Source: FEN-1219 sp963810755 (lineage in GTDB: Bacteria > Pseudomonadota > Gammaproteobacteria > Steroidobacterales > Rariloculaceae). Taken from it: a DNA stretch of 64,000 bases. Below the pieces are notes generated by a model. The model had not been told where the DNA came from. It saw only the letters and a program-made list of their open reading frames with translations, and did no database searches. Below are positions 9,396-18,517 of the stretch, one piece after another (within the stretch, counting starts at the first letter, position 1; each line of letters opens with the position of its first letter). The DNA lies in contig CAWEOP010000009.1 of the NCBI GenBank assembly GCA_963810755.1, positions 1,364,001-1,428,000 on the forward strand, in the 5' to 3' direction. The position numbers and the translations under genes were made by a program.

Positions 9396-11608
9396 GTCGG
9401 CTCGGCCTCGGAGCCGCCGGTGCCGAGCGCAATCGACGCGCCCCGGCCAGCAGCCCGAGGAATCCCAGCAGAGACAGCTCGAGCAGCCCTACGCTCCCGC
9501 CACCGCTTCGGAGGGGCACGTCAGCCGGTGGATCATGGATCGTGACCACTGCCGGTGACGCGTCGATCGCCGCTCCGCCGGACGGGTCGCTCAGCGTAAC
9601 GTTGAAGGTTTCGGGGGACTCGATCACACCGTCATTGACGACGATGATGGAAATGAGTCGAGCATCGGCCTGTCCCGACGCCCAAGAAAGCGTCCCACTC
9701 GCCGCCACAAAATCGCTACCGGCGCTCGCGGTGAGCGGCGTCACGGAGAAATTGACGCTGACGGCACCCATATGGCCCTCAGTCCGTCGCACCAAGAGCG
9801 TCACCTCCCCTTCGTCCTCGGCAACCAACCGCACGCGCGGTTCGATCTGCAGGACGCCGGGGCTGTCATTGACCTCCTCGATGGTGATCTCAGCGAGCGG
9901 TGCCGAAACGATCGCGCCGGACGACGCGTTGGAGAGCATCACATACAGCCCCTCGTTGGGCTCGAAAAACGCGTCGGTCGCGATGGGGATCTCGACCTTC
10001 CGTTCCCCAGTCTCACCATCGCCCCACGTCAACGCGCCGGCCGTCGACGTGTAGTCCTGCCCGGCGCTAGCGAGGGGCAACCACGCCTCCCACGGGTAGT
10101 ACCCGGTCTCATAGTCGACGCTGACGGACCCCTGGCTGCCGCCTGTGCGCCGCACCGTGAGAGTCGCCGTCGAGCCTTCCGGGGCGGATACGCCCGTTCG
10201 CGCAAAACCCAGCACGCCGGGATGACCGCCGTTCGCGACCAACCGCACGAGCGTCGGAGGTCCCCACGGGAGCAGATTCCGTGACAAGGCCGCGTGAGCG
10301 GCCGTCGACGCGCTGCGCCATGCCGCGCAGCTGGGCGGCCGACGCGCCGTCGTAGTCTCCCGTGTCGATGAAGCTCGCCCCTTGATCGCCGAAGCCCGCG
10401 TCGATCAACCCATCCGACGACAGCCGAGCGACGAAGCCGTAGCGCGGCGCACCGTAAGCCGCGGAGTCGCCGCCGACGAAGACGGAACCATCCGCCCCGA
10501 TTACGAGACTGCCCGGACCGGCGCTATCGCGGACGGCGAAGTCGAGGACCGTGGTTCCGCCGGCGCCGAAGCTCGGATCGGGGCGGCCGGCCGCGTCTAG
10601 CCGCACGACCGCGACGTCGCTGGCCGATTCGCAGCCAGAGACAAGCGGACCGCACGCGACGCGCACGGTCGCGGTGACGACGATCTTACCGTCGCCCTGC
10701 ACCCGCACGGTTTCCCCTATCGATTCCGTGGCCACGTGATCGGGCCGCGCGATCGCAAGCTTCACCACGCCGCCATCACCGAATGCGGCGTCCAACACAC
10801 CCTCCGGCGTCAACCGAACGACAACGAGCTGCGAATCGGTCACTCCGGCGACCAGGAGTTTCCCATCTGACTGTTGGGCGAGATCGTGCGCCTCGGAGCG
10901 AAAGCCGCCGCTCGCGTCGAGCAACACCAAACCCCGTGTTCCGAACCCCGCGTCGACGAAGCCCGCCGTATCGAGACGCGTGATCAGCATCGCGAGTACG
11001 CCGTAATCGAACTCCGGCGCCGTGACGAACGCGAAACCGGCGGTCACGAGCTTGCCGTCGCTCTGTTGTACGGCCGCGCGAGTCTGGACATGAGTGACGC
11101 GCGGATCGTCGGCACGCACGAAGCCGCCGTTTCCGAAACTCGGATCCGCTCGGCCGTCGACGAGGTACCTCGCAACCGCCAGGTCCTCGGTCTCGGCCCC
11201 GCGGCCACTCGTGCGCGCGGAGCCGACTGCGACGATCTTGCCGTCAACCTGCTGGATCACGGCGGCCGTCTCCGCGTCGACGTCGGGAATATCGAGCCAC
11301 GCTCTTCCATCGCCGTCGAAGCTCGAGTCGAATTCGCCATCCGCGGTGTAGCGCATCACAGAGAGATCTTCGTCATCCCGCGGGGAAATGTTTTTTTCGG
11401 GCACGACGTCGTCGGTGCGGCCGACGAGCAGCTTGCCGTCTGCCTGTTGAAACAGCGCGGAGGCGTCGCCGTAACCTTTACCGGGCGCCAGCTCCCTTGC
11501 GAAACCGTTGTCGCCGAAGGTCGCATCGAGGTCGCCAGGTGACGCATGCACCCGCGGGCCGAGCATCAGAACAGCTGCAAAGGTCGCGACTCGCTTTCGG
11601 TTGCCCAT
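9379..11608 (-). CDS. Exported delta-60 repeat / Calx-beta surface protein (frame break)
   Basis: Large secreted or surface protein. It starts with a signal peptide at ATG 11608 (MGNRKRVATFAAVLMLG). About seven delta-60 repeats follow, each of the form 'D..FG..G', 'QQ.DGK....G', over roughly residues 25-425. Two Calx-beta domains come after the frame break at about 10283-10297 (VSAPEGSTATLTVRRTG and VAEDEGEVTLLVRRTEG, each closing with a PE-type calcium-binding tail). The end, SGGGSVGLLELSLLGFLGLL followed by basic residues, is a GlyGly-CTERM-like sorting tail: small residues, hydrophobic helix, arginines. It probably coats or adheres. It is divergent from the membrane regulator at 11811, about 200 bp away. 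Confidence 0.82.
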
Positions 11609-11810
11609 GTGCGTATGCCTTGTTGTATCGCCGACGCGCAGACTTCGGCTGTCTACATTTGGCGCAAAGCAGCGTCGCAAGTAACGACCGAACGACGAGC
11701 AAGACAGGAGGAAAGCAGGATGAGCGCATCAATACCAGCGGTGCGTCATCGAGTCTTTTCTCGCGCGAGCCACGGCCGCGCGGGTTAGACTGGCGACGAG
11801 GCCAAACCGC

Positions 11811-13598
11811 ATGGCAGCCGGCATCTTCGCGACCACTGACTTTCGAATCGGCGATTGGCTGGTTCAGCCGAGCTTGGCCAGAATTCAGCGCGGATCGCGG
11901 ACGGTTCACGTAACGCCGCGCGCGATGGCGGTTCTCGTATTTCTCGCCGAAGCCGGCGGACGAGTCGTTTCGAGAAACGCGATCCTCGATGCGGTCTGGC
12001 CGCGGATGGCGGTTACCCACGACGCGTTGGTGCAGTGTGTCGTCGAGCTGCGCAAGGCGTTCGCCGATGACGCGAAGAAGCCGACGGTCATCGAGACCAT
12101 TCCGCGGATCGGCGTGCGGCTCATGCTCCCCGTGGCGGCCGCCGAGCCGCCGGACGCGACGCCGGCGCAACGCCCTGGAGAGTCGAGTTACTTTTTTTTC
12201 GCATCGCACGCGACAAGACGGGCGGCGATGCTCGGCGTCCTCGTCGTCGTGCTCGCAGCAAGCGGGTATTGGTTCGCGCAACGATCCGCGACGCGCGCCG
12301 CGACTCATGATCCATCGGCGCAATCGCTCGAGTTGGCAACCGCGAATCCGCGTGCGCGCGAGTTCTACTTGAGCGCGAACGAGTACGAGCACCGCACCGA
12401 CCGAATCAACGCGCTACCGAGCGCCGAAAACCTCTATCGGCGCGCGATCGAGGAGGACCCGGAGTTCGCTTTGGCATACGCCCGCCTAGGGCAGACGCAT
12501 ACGAGCATCTATTGGTATGGGATCGACCGAACGCGGGAGCGCCTCGCAGCGGCCGAGAAATCCATAAGCCGCGCATTCGAGCTGAACCCCGAGTTGCCCG
12601 AGGCGCACATCGCGATGGCGGAGTACCAGTACAAGGGGTTGGGCCGATACCAGGACGCCCTCACCGAGTTCACTGCGGCCGCGCGATTGAGCCGCAATGA
12701 TCCCGAGTTGTACTTTCTTCGGGGCTCGCTCTATCGGCGGCTCGGTCAATGGCAGCCGGCGCTCGCCGACTTCCATGTGGCCGTCGAGCTCGCACCGCGC
12801 AACGTGCTCTATCTGCGCCAGCAGCACATCACGCAGATGTTCCTCCGCGACTTCTCGAGCGCCGAGCAAACGCTTTCGAGAATCCTCGGTATCGCCCCGG
12901 ATGACGGCACGACTTACGTCGACGAGGTCGTGCTCGCGATGTGCCGCGACGGCAATACCGAGCTCGCGCGCCGCTACGCCGAGAACCCTCCCTCTGCGAG
13001 CTACGACGACGGGCTCGCGTACACCTACACCAGCTGGCTCGCCGCCATATACGACCGCGACTACGAACGAGCGCGCGAAGTGCTCGGAGCGGCCCCTCAC
13101 GTTTCCGTTTTCGACGGTGACTTACGGACCACGTACACTCCGAGAGCATTGCTCTATGCTCGCACCGAGCAACTCGCAAACCGCACGGGCGAGGCGCGCG
13201 CCCTGTACGGAGGTGTCGCAGCGGCAGTCGCGGAGCAATTGCAACGCGGAGTCACCGGCGATCCCGCCACGGCTGCGGCGCTCAACCTTGCTCTGGCCGA
13301 AGCTCAGGCCGGGTTGGGGCGGCGCGACGAGGCACTCCGCGCGATGCGGAGAGCGCGGGAGCTGGTCGGCAAGTCGGACGACGCCTTGCTCGGCTCGGCC
13401 GTCCAGCTCGCGGCGGTGCTACGGGTCCTAGTGCTCGTCGGCGACCATGATGCCGTGCTGCGCGAGCTCAACGACTACCTCACCGGCCCGGGCCACTGGT
13501 CGATCGAAGGCCTGCAGCGGGACCCGCGACTCGACCCGCTGCGTGACGACGAGCGCTTCGCTGCGCTCGTGACGAAGTTCGGCCGGACGTCGCAATGA
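11811..13598 (+). CDS. CadC/ToxR-like membrane winged-helix regulator with TPR domain
   Basis: A 595-residue one-component regulator. Residues about 8-107 form an OmpR-type winged helix (VHVTPRAMAVLVFLAEAGGR, VVSRNAILDAVWP, VIETIPRIGVRL). A single transmembrane helix sits at about 138-156. The rest is periplasmic and made of TPR-like helical pairs from about residue 170 (AEHLYRRAIEEDPEFALAYA-like units). The layout matches CadC-type proteins, in which a periplasmic domain controls a cytoplasmic DNA-binding domain. The divergent position suggests control of the delta-60/Calx-beta protein, which is an inference. An 8-T run at 12192-12199 lies inside the gene and leaves the frame intact. Confidence 0.87.
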   Translation: MAAGIFATTDFRIGDWLVQPSLARIQRGSRTVHVTPRAMAVLVFLAEAGGRVVSRNAILDAVWPRMAVTHDALVQCVVELRKAFADDAKKPTVIETIPRIGVRLMLPVAAAEPPDATPAQRPGESSYFFFASHATRRAAMLGVLVVVLAASGYWFAQRSATRAATHDPSAQSLELATANPRAREFYLSANEYEHRTDRINALPSAENLYRRAIEEDPEFALAYARLGQTHTSIYWYGIDRTRERLAAAEKSISRAFELNPELPEAHIAMAEYQYKGLGRYQDALTEFTAAARLSRNDPELYFLRGSLYRRLGQWQPALADFHVAVELAPRNVLYLRQQHITQMFLRDFSSAEQTLSRILGIAPDDGTTYVDEVVLAMCRDGNTELARRYAENPPSASYDDGLAYTYTSWLAAIYDRDYERAREVLGAAPHVSVFDGDLRTTYTPRALLYARTEQLANRTGEARALYGGVAAAVAEQLQRGVTGDPATAAALNLALAEAQAGLGRRDEALRAMRRARELVGKSDDALLGSAVQLAAVLRVLVLVGDHDAVLRELNDYLTGPGHWSIEGLQRDPRLDPLRDDERFAALVTKFGRTSQ

Positions 13599-13700
13599 CG
13601 ACGAGGGTCGGGCGAATTGCGAGCGCGTGGCGGGTCGGTGAGCTTGTCTCGCGGCATCCGCAATGACGGCAGCGATTTCGGCATCAAGCGCCTGATCGAG

Positions 13701-15377
13701 TCAGTCGCGAGCGCCGCCCCGCGAACCGGCGGGTTCCGGCGCGTTCGCGGCAAAGAACTCGAGCTTCGTGCGATTGGGCCACTGCACGACACTTGTGGAC
13801 GCGCCGAACTCGACGACGCGCTCGCGGCGCGATTCGTATGCCGGCCAGTCGGGCGTCCCCGCGCGATTCGGATTCCCCGATGTCGCGAAAGCGATGAGCG
13901 CGCCCGACATGACGTCGGAGAGCGCTCGATCGTCGTCACCCCAATCGCGCGTCTTGCGAAATAGATTCAGGCTCTCGAGCGTTCCGAGCCAATAGGGAAC
14001 GTCGCCCGTGTGGTACGCGCCGACGGTCCGTGGATCGTGATCGGAGAAGGTGACGCCGCTGACGTACGGGTGCACGCGCGAGAAGAGATAGACGTAAGCG
14101 GGCTGCTTGCCAGTGGCGCCTTGTGCCTGTGCCCATTGGTGCATCTGCAACGCGACGCTGCTGTCACGTGCAGCGTCCACGGCTGCGCGGCGCGCGCTCG
14201 CGTCGTCGGTCGCCGGATACAGCTCGAGGAGCTTGCTCGAGCGGCTGCCGTAGACGCGCTCGGCCGCGGTTCGATATTGCTCGAGCGTCGTCGCGCGAGA
14301 CAAGTCGCTGAAGGACTCGTCGTGCGTGAACCCGATCATGATCGGCACGTCGTTTTGCCGCCCGCTCGCGAAGATCTTCGCGGGCGTGTCGGGAAGGAAA
14401 TGGCCGTCGAGGACGGGGCCGTAGCGAACCGGCAGAGCGAGCTGGGCTTGCAGGATCCGGTCGGCGGGAAGGCTGCGCAGGGCGGCGACATTCGCGGCCT
14501 TGAGCTCGCGCTGCAGCTGCAGGCCGTCTTGCTCCGCCGCGGCGAGCGGTCTCGTGCCGCCCGCTGCGCCGTTCCCGAACGACGCGCCGCTCATGCCGAC
14601 GGCGCGGTGGAACAAGCCGCGCGCGAGCGGGCTCGCTTGCAGCAGCGAGACGGCCATCGAACCGGCAGACTGCCCCATGATCGTCACATTGTTCGGGTCG
14701 CCGCCGAACTGCGCTATGTTCCGCTGAATCCATTGCAGCGCCGCGATCTGGTCGAGCAGCCCCCAATTCCCGGAATACTTCGACTCGGCCGTGAGCTCGG
14801 GATGCGCCATGAAACCGAGCGCACCGAGGCGGTACGCGATAGCGACATAGACCACTCCTTTGCCGGCTAGCGCTTCCCCGCTGTAGTTCGCCATCGACGC
14901 CGAGCCGATCGTGAAACCGCCGCCGTAGATCCACACCAGGACGGGCTTGCGGGACTCGGACGTCGCGCCAGTCGGCGCCCATACGTTGAGATAGAGACAG
15001 TCCTCGCTGGTTGCCTCCTCGCCGAAGTAGTGATTGATGTCGTGCGCGCGCAGCGTCTGAGTGCACTCCGGCGCAGAGCGGAGTGCGTAACGCACGCCGG
15101 TCCACCTTTCGGCCGGCGCGGGCGCACGCCAGCGCAGGTCGCGAACGGGCGGCGCCGCAAACGGCACGCCGAGATAGGCGCGCACGCCCGAGGGAAGCAA
15201 CGCGCCCGCGATTCGCCCGCTTTCGATCGTCAACGGATCGCCGGGGATCGGCTGCTCCTGCACTTGAGCGTGCGCGGCTCCGGCGGCCACCACGTAAGCC
15301 AAAACCGCACCCAGCAAACAGAGCCCGCGCTCACGCTCTCGTCGCAGCGAACGACGGCGAAAAGTCCCCGAATTCAT
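13701..15377 (-). CDS. Exported type-B carboxylesterase
   Basis: Alpha/beta-hydrolase of the carboxylesterase/cholinesterase family, about 558 residues. I chose the ATG at 15377 because GGGGGA lies 5-6 nt upstream; it gives an arginine-rich start and a hydrophobic signal segment ending AAGAAHAQ. The oxyanion-hole loop is WIYGGGFTIGS, the nucleophile elbow is MGQSAGSM, the acid is probably E in FTHDESFSD, and the histidine lies in GAYHTGDVPYW. The SEDCLYLNVW signature is typical. It is divergent from aroQ and shares its regulatory region. I therefore infer that it releases quinate or shikimate from plant esters (chlorogenate-esterase-like); the sequence alone does not prove the substrate. Confidence 0.88.
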   Translation of the reverse strand: MNSGTFRRRSLRRERERGLCLLGAVLAYVVAAGAAHAQVQEQPIPGDPLTIESGRIAGALLPSGVRAYLGVPFAAPPVRDLRWRAPAPAERWTGVRYALRSAPECTQTLRAHDINHYFGEEATSEDCLYLNVWAPTGATSESRKPVLVWIYGGGFTIGSASMANYSGEALAGKGVVYVAIAYRLGALGFMAHPELTAESKYSGNWGLLDQIAALQWIQRNIAQFGGDPNNVTIMGQSAGSMAVSLLQASPLARGLFHRAVGMSGASFGNGAAGGTRPLAAAEQDGLQLQRELKAANVAALRSLPADRILQAQLALPVRYGPVLDGHFLPDTPAKIFASGRQNDVPIMIGFTHDESFSDLSRATTLEQYRTAAERVYGSRSSKLLELYPATDDASARRAAVDAARDSSVALQMHQWAQAQGATGKQPAYVYLFSRVHPYVSGVTFSDHDPRTVGAYHTGDVPYWLGTLESLNLFRKTRDWGDDDRALSDVMSGALIAFATSGNPNRAGTPDWPAYESRRERVVEFGASTSVVQWPNRTKLEFFAANAPEPAGSRGGARD

Positions 15378-15396
15378 GATGTCCCCCATGTTCACG

Positions 15397-15408
15397 AACT
15401 AGTTGGTT
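15397..15408. promoter_or_regulatory. Candidate operator A (esterase / aroQ divergent region)
   Basis: AACTAGTTGGTT fits the palindromic pattern AACYARYTRGTT at 12 of 12 positions. It lies 20 nt upstream of the esterase ATG and 56 nt upstream of aroQ. Related sites occur at 23549-23564 and 27222-27233. I propose the TetR protein at 24597 as the binder; this is an inference. Confidence 0.55.
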
Positions 15409-15463
15409 AATTTGTGTTTCAGAATATACTTGCGCAAATCGCCGCGCCAGAGCTTCCCAAGGC

Positions 15464-15934
15464 ATGGATCCCACAGCACGCCGCGTCTACGTTCTGAACG
15501 GTCCGAATCTGAATCTCCTCGGAGTCCGAGAGCCGGACATCTACGGCCGGCAGACGCTCGCGGACGTCGAATCGCTCGTCCGCGAGGTCGCCGAGCGCTT
15601 CGACCTCGAGCTCGTGTTCCGCCAGACCAACGCCGAGCACGAAATGATCGGGTGGCTGCACGAAGCGCGTAAGTCCGCCGGCGTCGCGATCAATCCCGCC
15701 GCTTTCTGCTATCACTCCGTTGCGGTGCTCGATGCGATCAAGATCTGCGAATGCCCCGTCGTCGAGGTGCACATCAGCAACATTCACGCGCGCGTTCGCG
15801 AAGCCGAGTGGCGGGATAAGACGATCCTCACGCCCGTGTGCACCGGCATGATCACGGGATTGGGCATTCATGGCTATGCACTGGCCGTGGAGCACATCGG
15901 CCGCCTCTCCCGTTCGCGCGCCGAACGCGCCTGA
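15464..15934 (+). CDS. aroQ: Type II 3-dehydroquinate dehydratase
   Basis: Converts 3-dehydroquinate to 3-dehydroshikimate. The protein has 156 residues, normal for the small dodecameric type II enzyme. It opens with VYVLNGPNLNLLGVREPDIY, which carries R22 and the catalytic Y27; INPAAFCYHSVAVLDAI and VEVHISNIHAR follow, with the catalytic histidine. It lies in an operon with the MFS permease (5 nt gap) and cytochrome c, and near PQQ dehydrogenase, shikimate dehydrogenase and QuiC. A catabolic role in quinate breakdown is therefore more likely than a role in aromatic amino acid synthesis. Confidence 0.93.
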   Translation: MDPTARRVYVLNGPNLNLLGVREPDIYGRQTLADVESLVREVAERFDLELVFRQTNAEHEMIGWLHEARKSAGVAINPAAFCYHSVAVLDAIKICECPVVEVHISNIHARVREAEWRDKTILTPVCTGMITGLGIHGYALAVEHIGRLSRSRAERA

Positions 15935-15939
15935 CCACG

Positions 15940-17241
15940 ATGGCGGTGGCGGGTATCGCAGAGACGACGGTGCCGCGCACGCGCGCGCGGCTGCTGATTC
16001 TCGGGCTAGTCACGATCGGCACGCTGATCAACTACCTCGATCGCACGGTGATCAGCGTCACCGCACCGCTGCTCAGCGAGGATCTCGACCTCACACCCGC
16101 GCTCATGGGGATCGCACTCTCCGCGTTCGGATGGACGTATGCAGCCGCCCAGATTCCAGGGGGAATCCTGCTCGACCGGATCGGCGTCCGGCTCACCTAT
16201 TTCTTGTCGGTGACTCTCTGGTCGGTGTGCACGGTCGCGACGGGTCTCGCGTCGGGGCTCGCCTCGCTCGTCGGTACACGGCTCGCATTGGGCTTAGCCG
16301 AGGCGCCCGCGTTCCCGAGCAATAGCCGCGTGCTGAGTATCTGGTTTCCGCAGCACGAGCGTGCGCGGGCTACGGGCGTGTATTGCGTCGGACAGTACTT
16401 CGGCCTCGCCTTCTTGAGCCCGGCGCTGTTTTGGATCAGCGCGGAATTCGGTTGGCGCTCGCTGTTCCTCTTGGTGGGCGCCGGCGGCGTGCTTTTCGGG
16501 CTCGTGTGGTTCGCGCTCTATCGCGATCCGCACGCGAGCACGCGCGTGAACCGGGCGGAGCTCGACCATATCGCCGCAGGCGGCGGGCTCGGAGACAAGG
16601 CCGGCTCGACGCCGTTCGAATGGCGCAACATCGCTTTCCTGCTGCGCCAGCGCCAGGTGCTCGGGGCGTCGATCGGCCAGTTCGCGAGCAACTCGACGCT
16701 CGTCTTCTTCCTGACCTGGTTCCCGACCTATCTCGCGACCGAGCGCCAGATGGCGTACATCAAGGTCGGGTTCTTCGCGGTGCTGCCTTTCCTCGGCGCG
16801 ACCGTCGGAGTGGTCTGCGGCGGGCTCCTCTCGGATTTTCTGTTGCGCAAGACGGGCTCGGCCAATCTCGCGCGCAAGCTACCGATCGTTTCGGGGTTGT
16901 TTCTCGCGTCCGCCATCGCGATCGCGAACTTCGTCGACAGCGACGTGCTCGTGATAACGGTGATGTCGATCGCGTTCTTCGGCCAAGGGATGTGCAACCT
17001 CGGCTGGACGCTCATCACGGACGTCGCCCCGAAGAAGCTCGTCGGCCTCACGGGCGGCGTCTTCAATCTGTGCGCGAACATCGCCGGCATCGTGACGCCG
17101 CTCGTCATCGGGTTCGTCGTTTCGGCCACCGGCTCGTTCGTGTGGGCTCTCGCGTTCATCGCGGTGGTCGCCCTGCTCGGCGCGCTCTCCTATATCTTCC
17201 TGCTCGGCGACGTGCGCCGGGTCGAGTTCGATGGTGCCTAG
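15940..17241 (+). CDS. MFS permease, anion:cation symporter type
   Basis: Twelve-helix inner-membrane transporter of about 433 residues, similar to hexuronate, galactonate or phthalate permeases. It shows LINYLDRTVISVTAPLLSED, GWTYAAAQIPGGILLDRIGV (the loop 2-3 motif), the EAPAFPSNSRVLSIWFP segment and TPLVIGFVV. I chose the ATG at 15940, 5 nt after the aroQ stop, because the preceding in-frame codons lie inside aroQ. Placed in the quinate operon, it most likely imports quinate, shikimate or dehydroshikimate. Confidence 0.9.
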   Translation: MAVAGIAETTVPRTRARLLILGLVTIGTLINYLDRTVISVTAPLLSEDLDLTPALMGIALSAFGWTYAAAQIPGGILLDRIGVRLTYFLSVTLWSVCTVATGLASGLASLVGTRLALGLAEAPAFPSNSRVLSIWFPQHERARATGVYCVGQYFGLAFLSPALFWISAEFGWRSLFLLVGAGGVLFGLVWFALYRDPHASTRVNRAELDHIAAGGGLGDKAGSTPFEWRNIAFLLRQRQVLGASIGQFASNSTLVFFLTWFPTYLATERQMAYIKVGFFAVLPFLGATVGVVCGGLLSDFLLRKTGSANLARKLPIVSGLFLASAIAIANFVDSDVLVITVMSIAFFGQGMCNLGWTLITDVAPKKLVGLTGGVFNLCANIAGIVTPLVIGFVVSATGSFVWALAFIAVVALLGALSYIFLLGDVRRVEFDGA

Positions 17242-17585
17242 CGGGCGCGTACTCGCCCTGCTTCTGTGCGGCTGGATCGGAAACGCGCATTCGCAGGGGG
17301 AATCGCCGTCCGACGCCGTCGGCGCGACGCCGCGCGCAGCCGAGGATCCGTCGCTGGCGGTCTTTCCCGACGACCCGAGCCGGAACGCTCGTCGTCCGCG
17401 CCTGCGCCCCGTGCCACGCACCCGAGATCGTCGTCGCGAAGCGGCGCAGCGTCGACGAGTGGGATCGGGTCATCGCGACGATGATCGATCGCGGGGCCGT
17501 AGCCGACGACGACGAGCAAGCACGGATACTCGACTACCTCGTGCGTTTCTTCGGGCCCGCGGCCGACAGCGGCTCGCGAGAGTAG
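17231..17585 (+). CDS. Small exported cytochrome c (frame break)
   Basis: The ATG at 17231 overlaps the permease gene by 11 nt and gives a signal peptide (VLALLLCGWIGNAHSQ). After a frame break at about 17375-17386 the frame reads AGTLVVRACAPCHAPEIVV, so the heme motif is CAPCH. WDRVIATMIDRGAVADDDE, ILDYLVRFFGPA and the stop at 17585 follow. The downstream segment is typical of small monoheme cytochromes paired with quinoproteins. Restoring one CG pair gives about 118 residues. I infer that it takes electrons from the PQQ dehydrogenase encoded just across the convergent junction. Confidence 0.8.
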
Positions 17586-17601
17586 CTGCGCGCGCGACGC
17601 G

Positions 17602-18517
17602 TTACGGAGCGTCCGTTTTCGGGTGGGGCACCGGCGCTGCGTCGGTGAGGCGCAGAACCCACTTGATTCCCTCGAGATAGATCGTCTGCACGCGCGGATC
17701 GTCCCATGACGCGTCCGAATGCCCGAGCGTCGAGGAGAATACTCGTCCGCCGCCGTAGGTCTTGACCCACGCGACGGGGAAATCCCCGTCCGTGCGTTTG
17801 ACGTTCGGGTTCGCGAGGTCGAGCTTGCGCTCGTCGAGCCGGGCCAAGACGTCGACGTTCTCTCGCGAGTACGGCGCCCTGTATTGATACATCTCGTCGC
17901 GCAGAACGAGCTCGCGCGGCAGATGCCGCATCGCCGGGAAGTCGGGCCGTTCGACGACGACGGGCGCGTCGAACACGTTCCACGGATGGTTGTCGAAGTA
18001 GCCGCCGACGAGCTCGCCATACTCGGGCCAAGCGTAGAAAGAAGCTGTCGCGGTGTGCACTGCAACGAAGCCCTTGCCGTCATCGCGGACGAACGCGAGC
18101 AGATCGGCCTTCTGTTGCGGAGTCATCTCGGTCTCGCCGTTCGTGTAGAACACGACGGCGTCGAAGTAGTCGAGATTGCGTCCGCGGGCCTGGCTCGAGC
18201 CGCCTTTCGCGTAGTTGCCGGTTCCCCAGACCTCGCCTTTCGTGACGAGCAGCGTGTCCGTGCGCAGGAACGCGACGTATGCGCCGCTCTCGCGGCCGAG
18301 CCGTTCGAGCGTCGCTACGGCGTGACTCACGGCGTCGTGCGCGATCTGATTGCCGGTGTGCAGATCCGCAACGACGAGCACCTTCTTTTGGCCGGCGTAC
18401 GGATCCGGGAAACGAAATTCCTGAGCCTGTGCGCGTACTCGCGACGCTCGCGACAGCGAGCACCGTCACCGTCCAGCGCCGCGCGGCGCTAAGGCAGCGC
18501 GAAGACGTCGAGCTCAT
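17602..18517 (-). CDS. Exported ThuA-like protein (frame break)
   Basis: ThuA-like (trehalose-utilisation-type, glutamine-amidotransferase-like fold) periplasmic protein. The core reads KKVLVVADLHTGNQIAHD, FDAVVFYTNGETEMTPQQKA, GFVAVHTATASFYAWPEYGE, GGYFDNHPWN, VARTDGD-like segments and GGGRVFSSTLGH. The ATG at 18517 lies 29 nt inside the PQQ dehydrogenase gene and gives a signal peptide with paired arginines and TVTVLAVASVAS; the frame break at about 18432-18450 is followed by AQAQEFRFPDPYAGQ. A GTG at 18469 is the alternative start. It is the last gene of the receptor / dehydrogenase operon. The molecular role of ThuA domains is not settled; sugar or carbohydrate-acid catabolism is usual. 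Confidence 0.78.

Noticed and set aside
12192..12199. Eight-T run as terminator or frameshift site
   Set aside because: It lies inside the regulator gene with the frame kept on both sides and has no stem before it.
16383..17585. Long open frame antiparallel in frame to the MFS permease and ending in a CAPCH motif
   Set aside because: Arginine-rich shadow of the permease; only its final ~65 codons are real and belong to the cytochrome c gene after a frame break.
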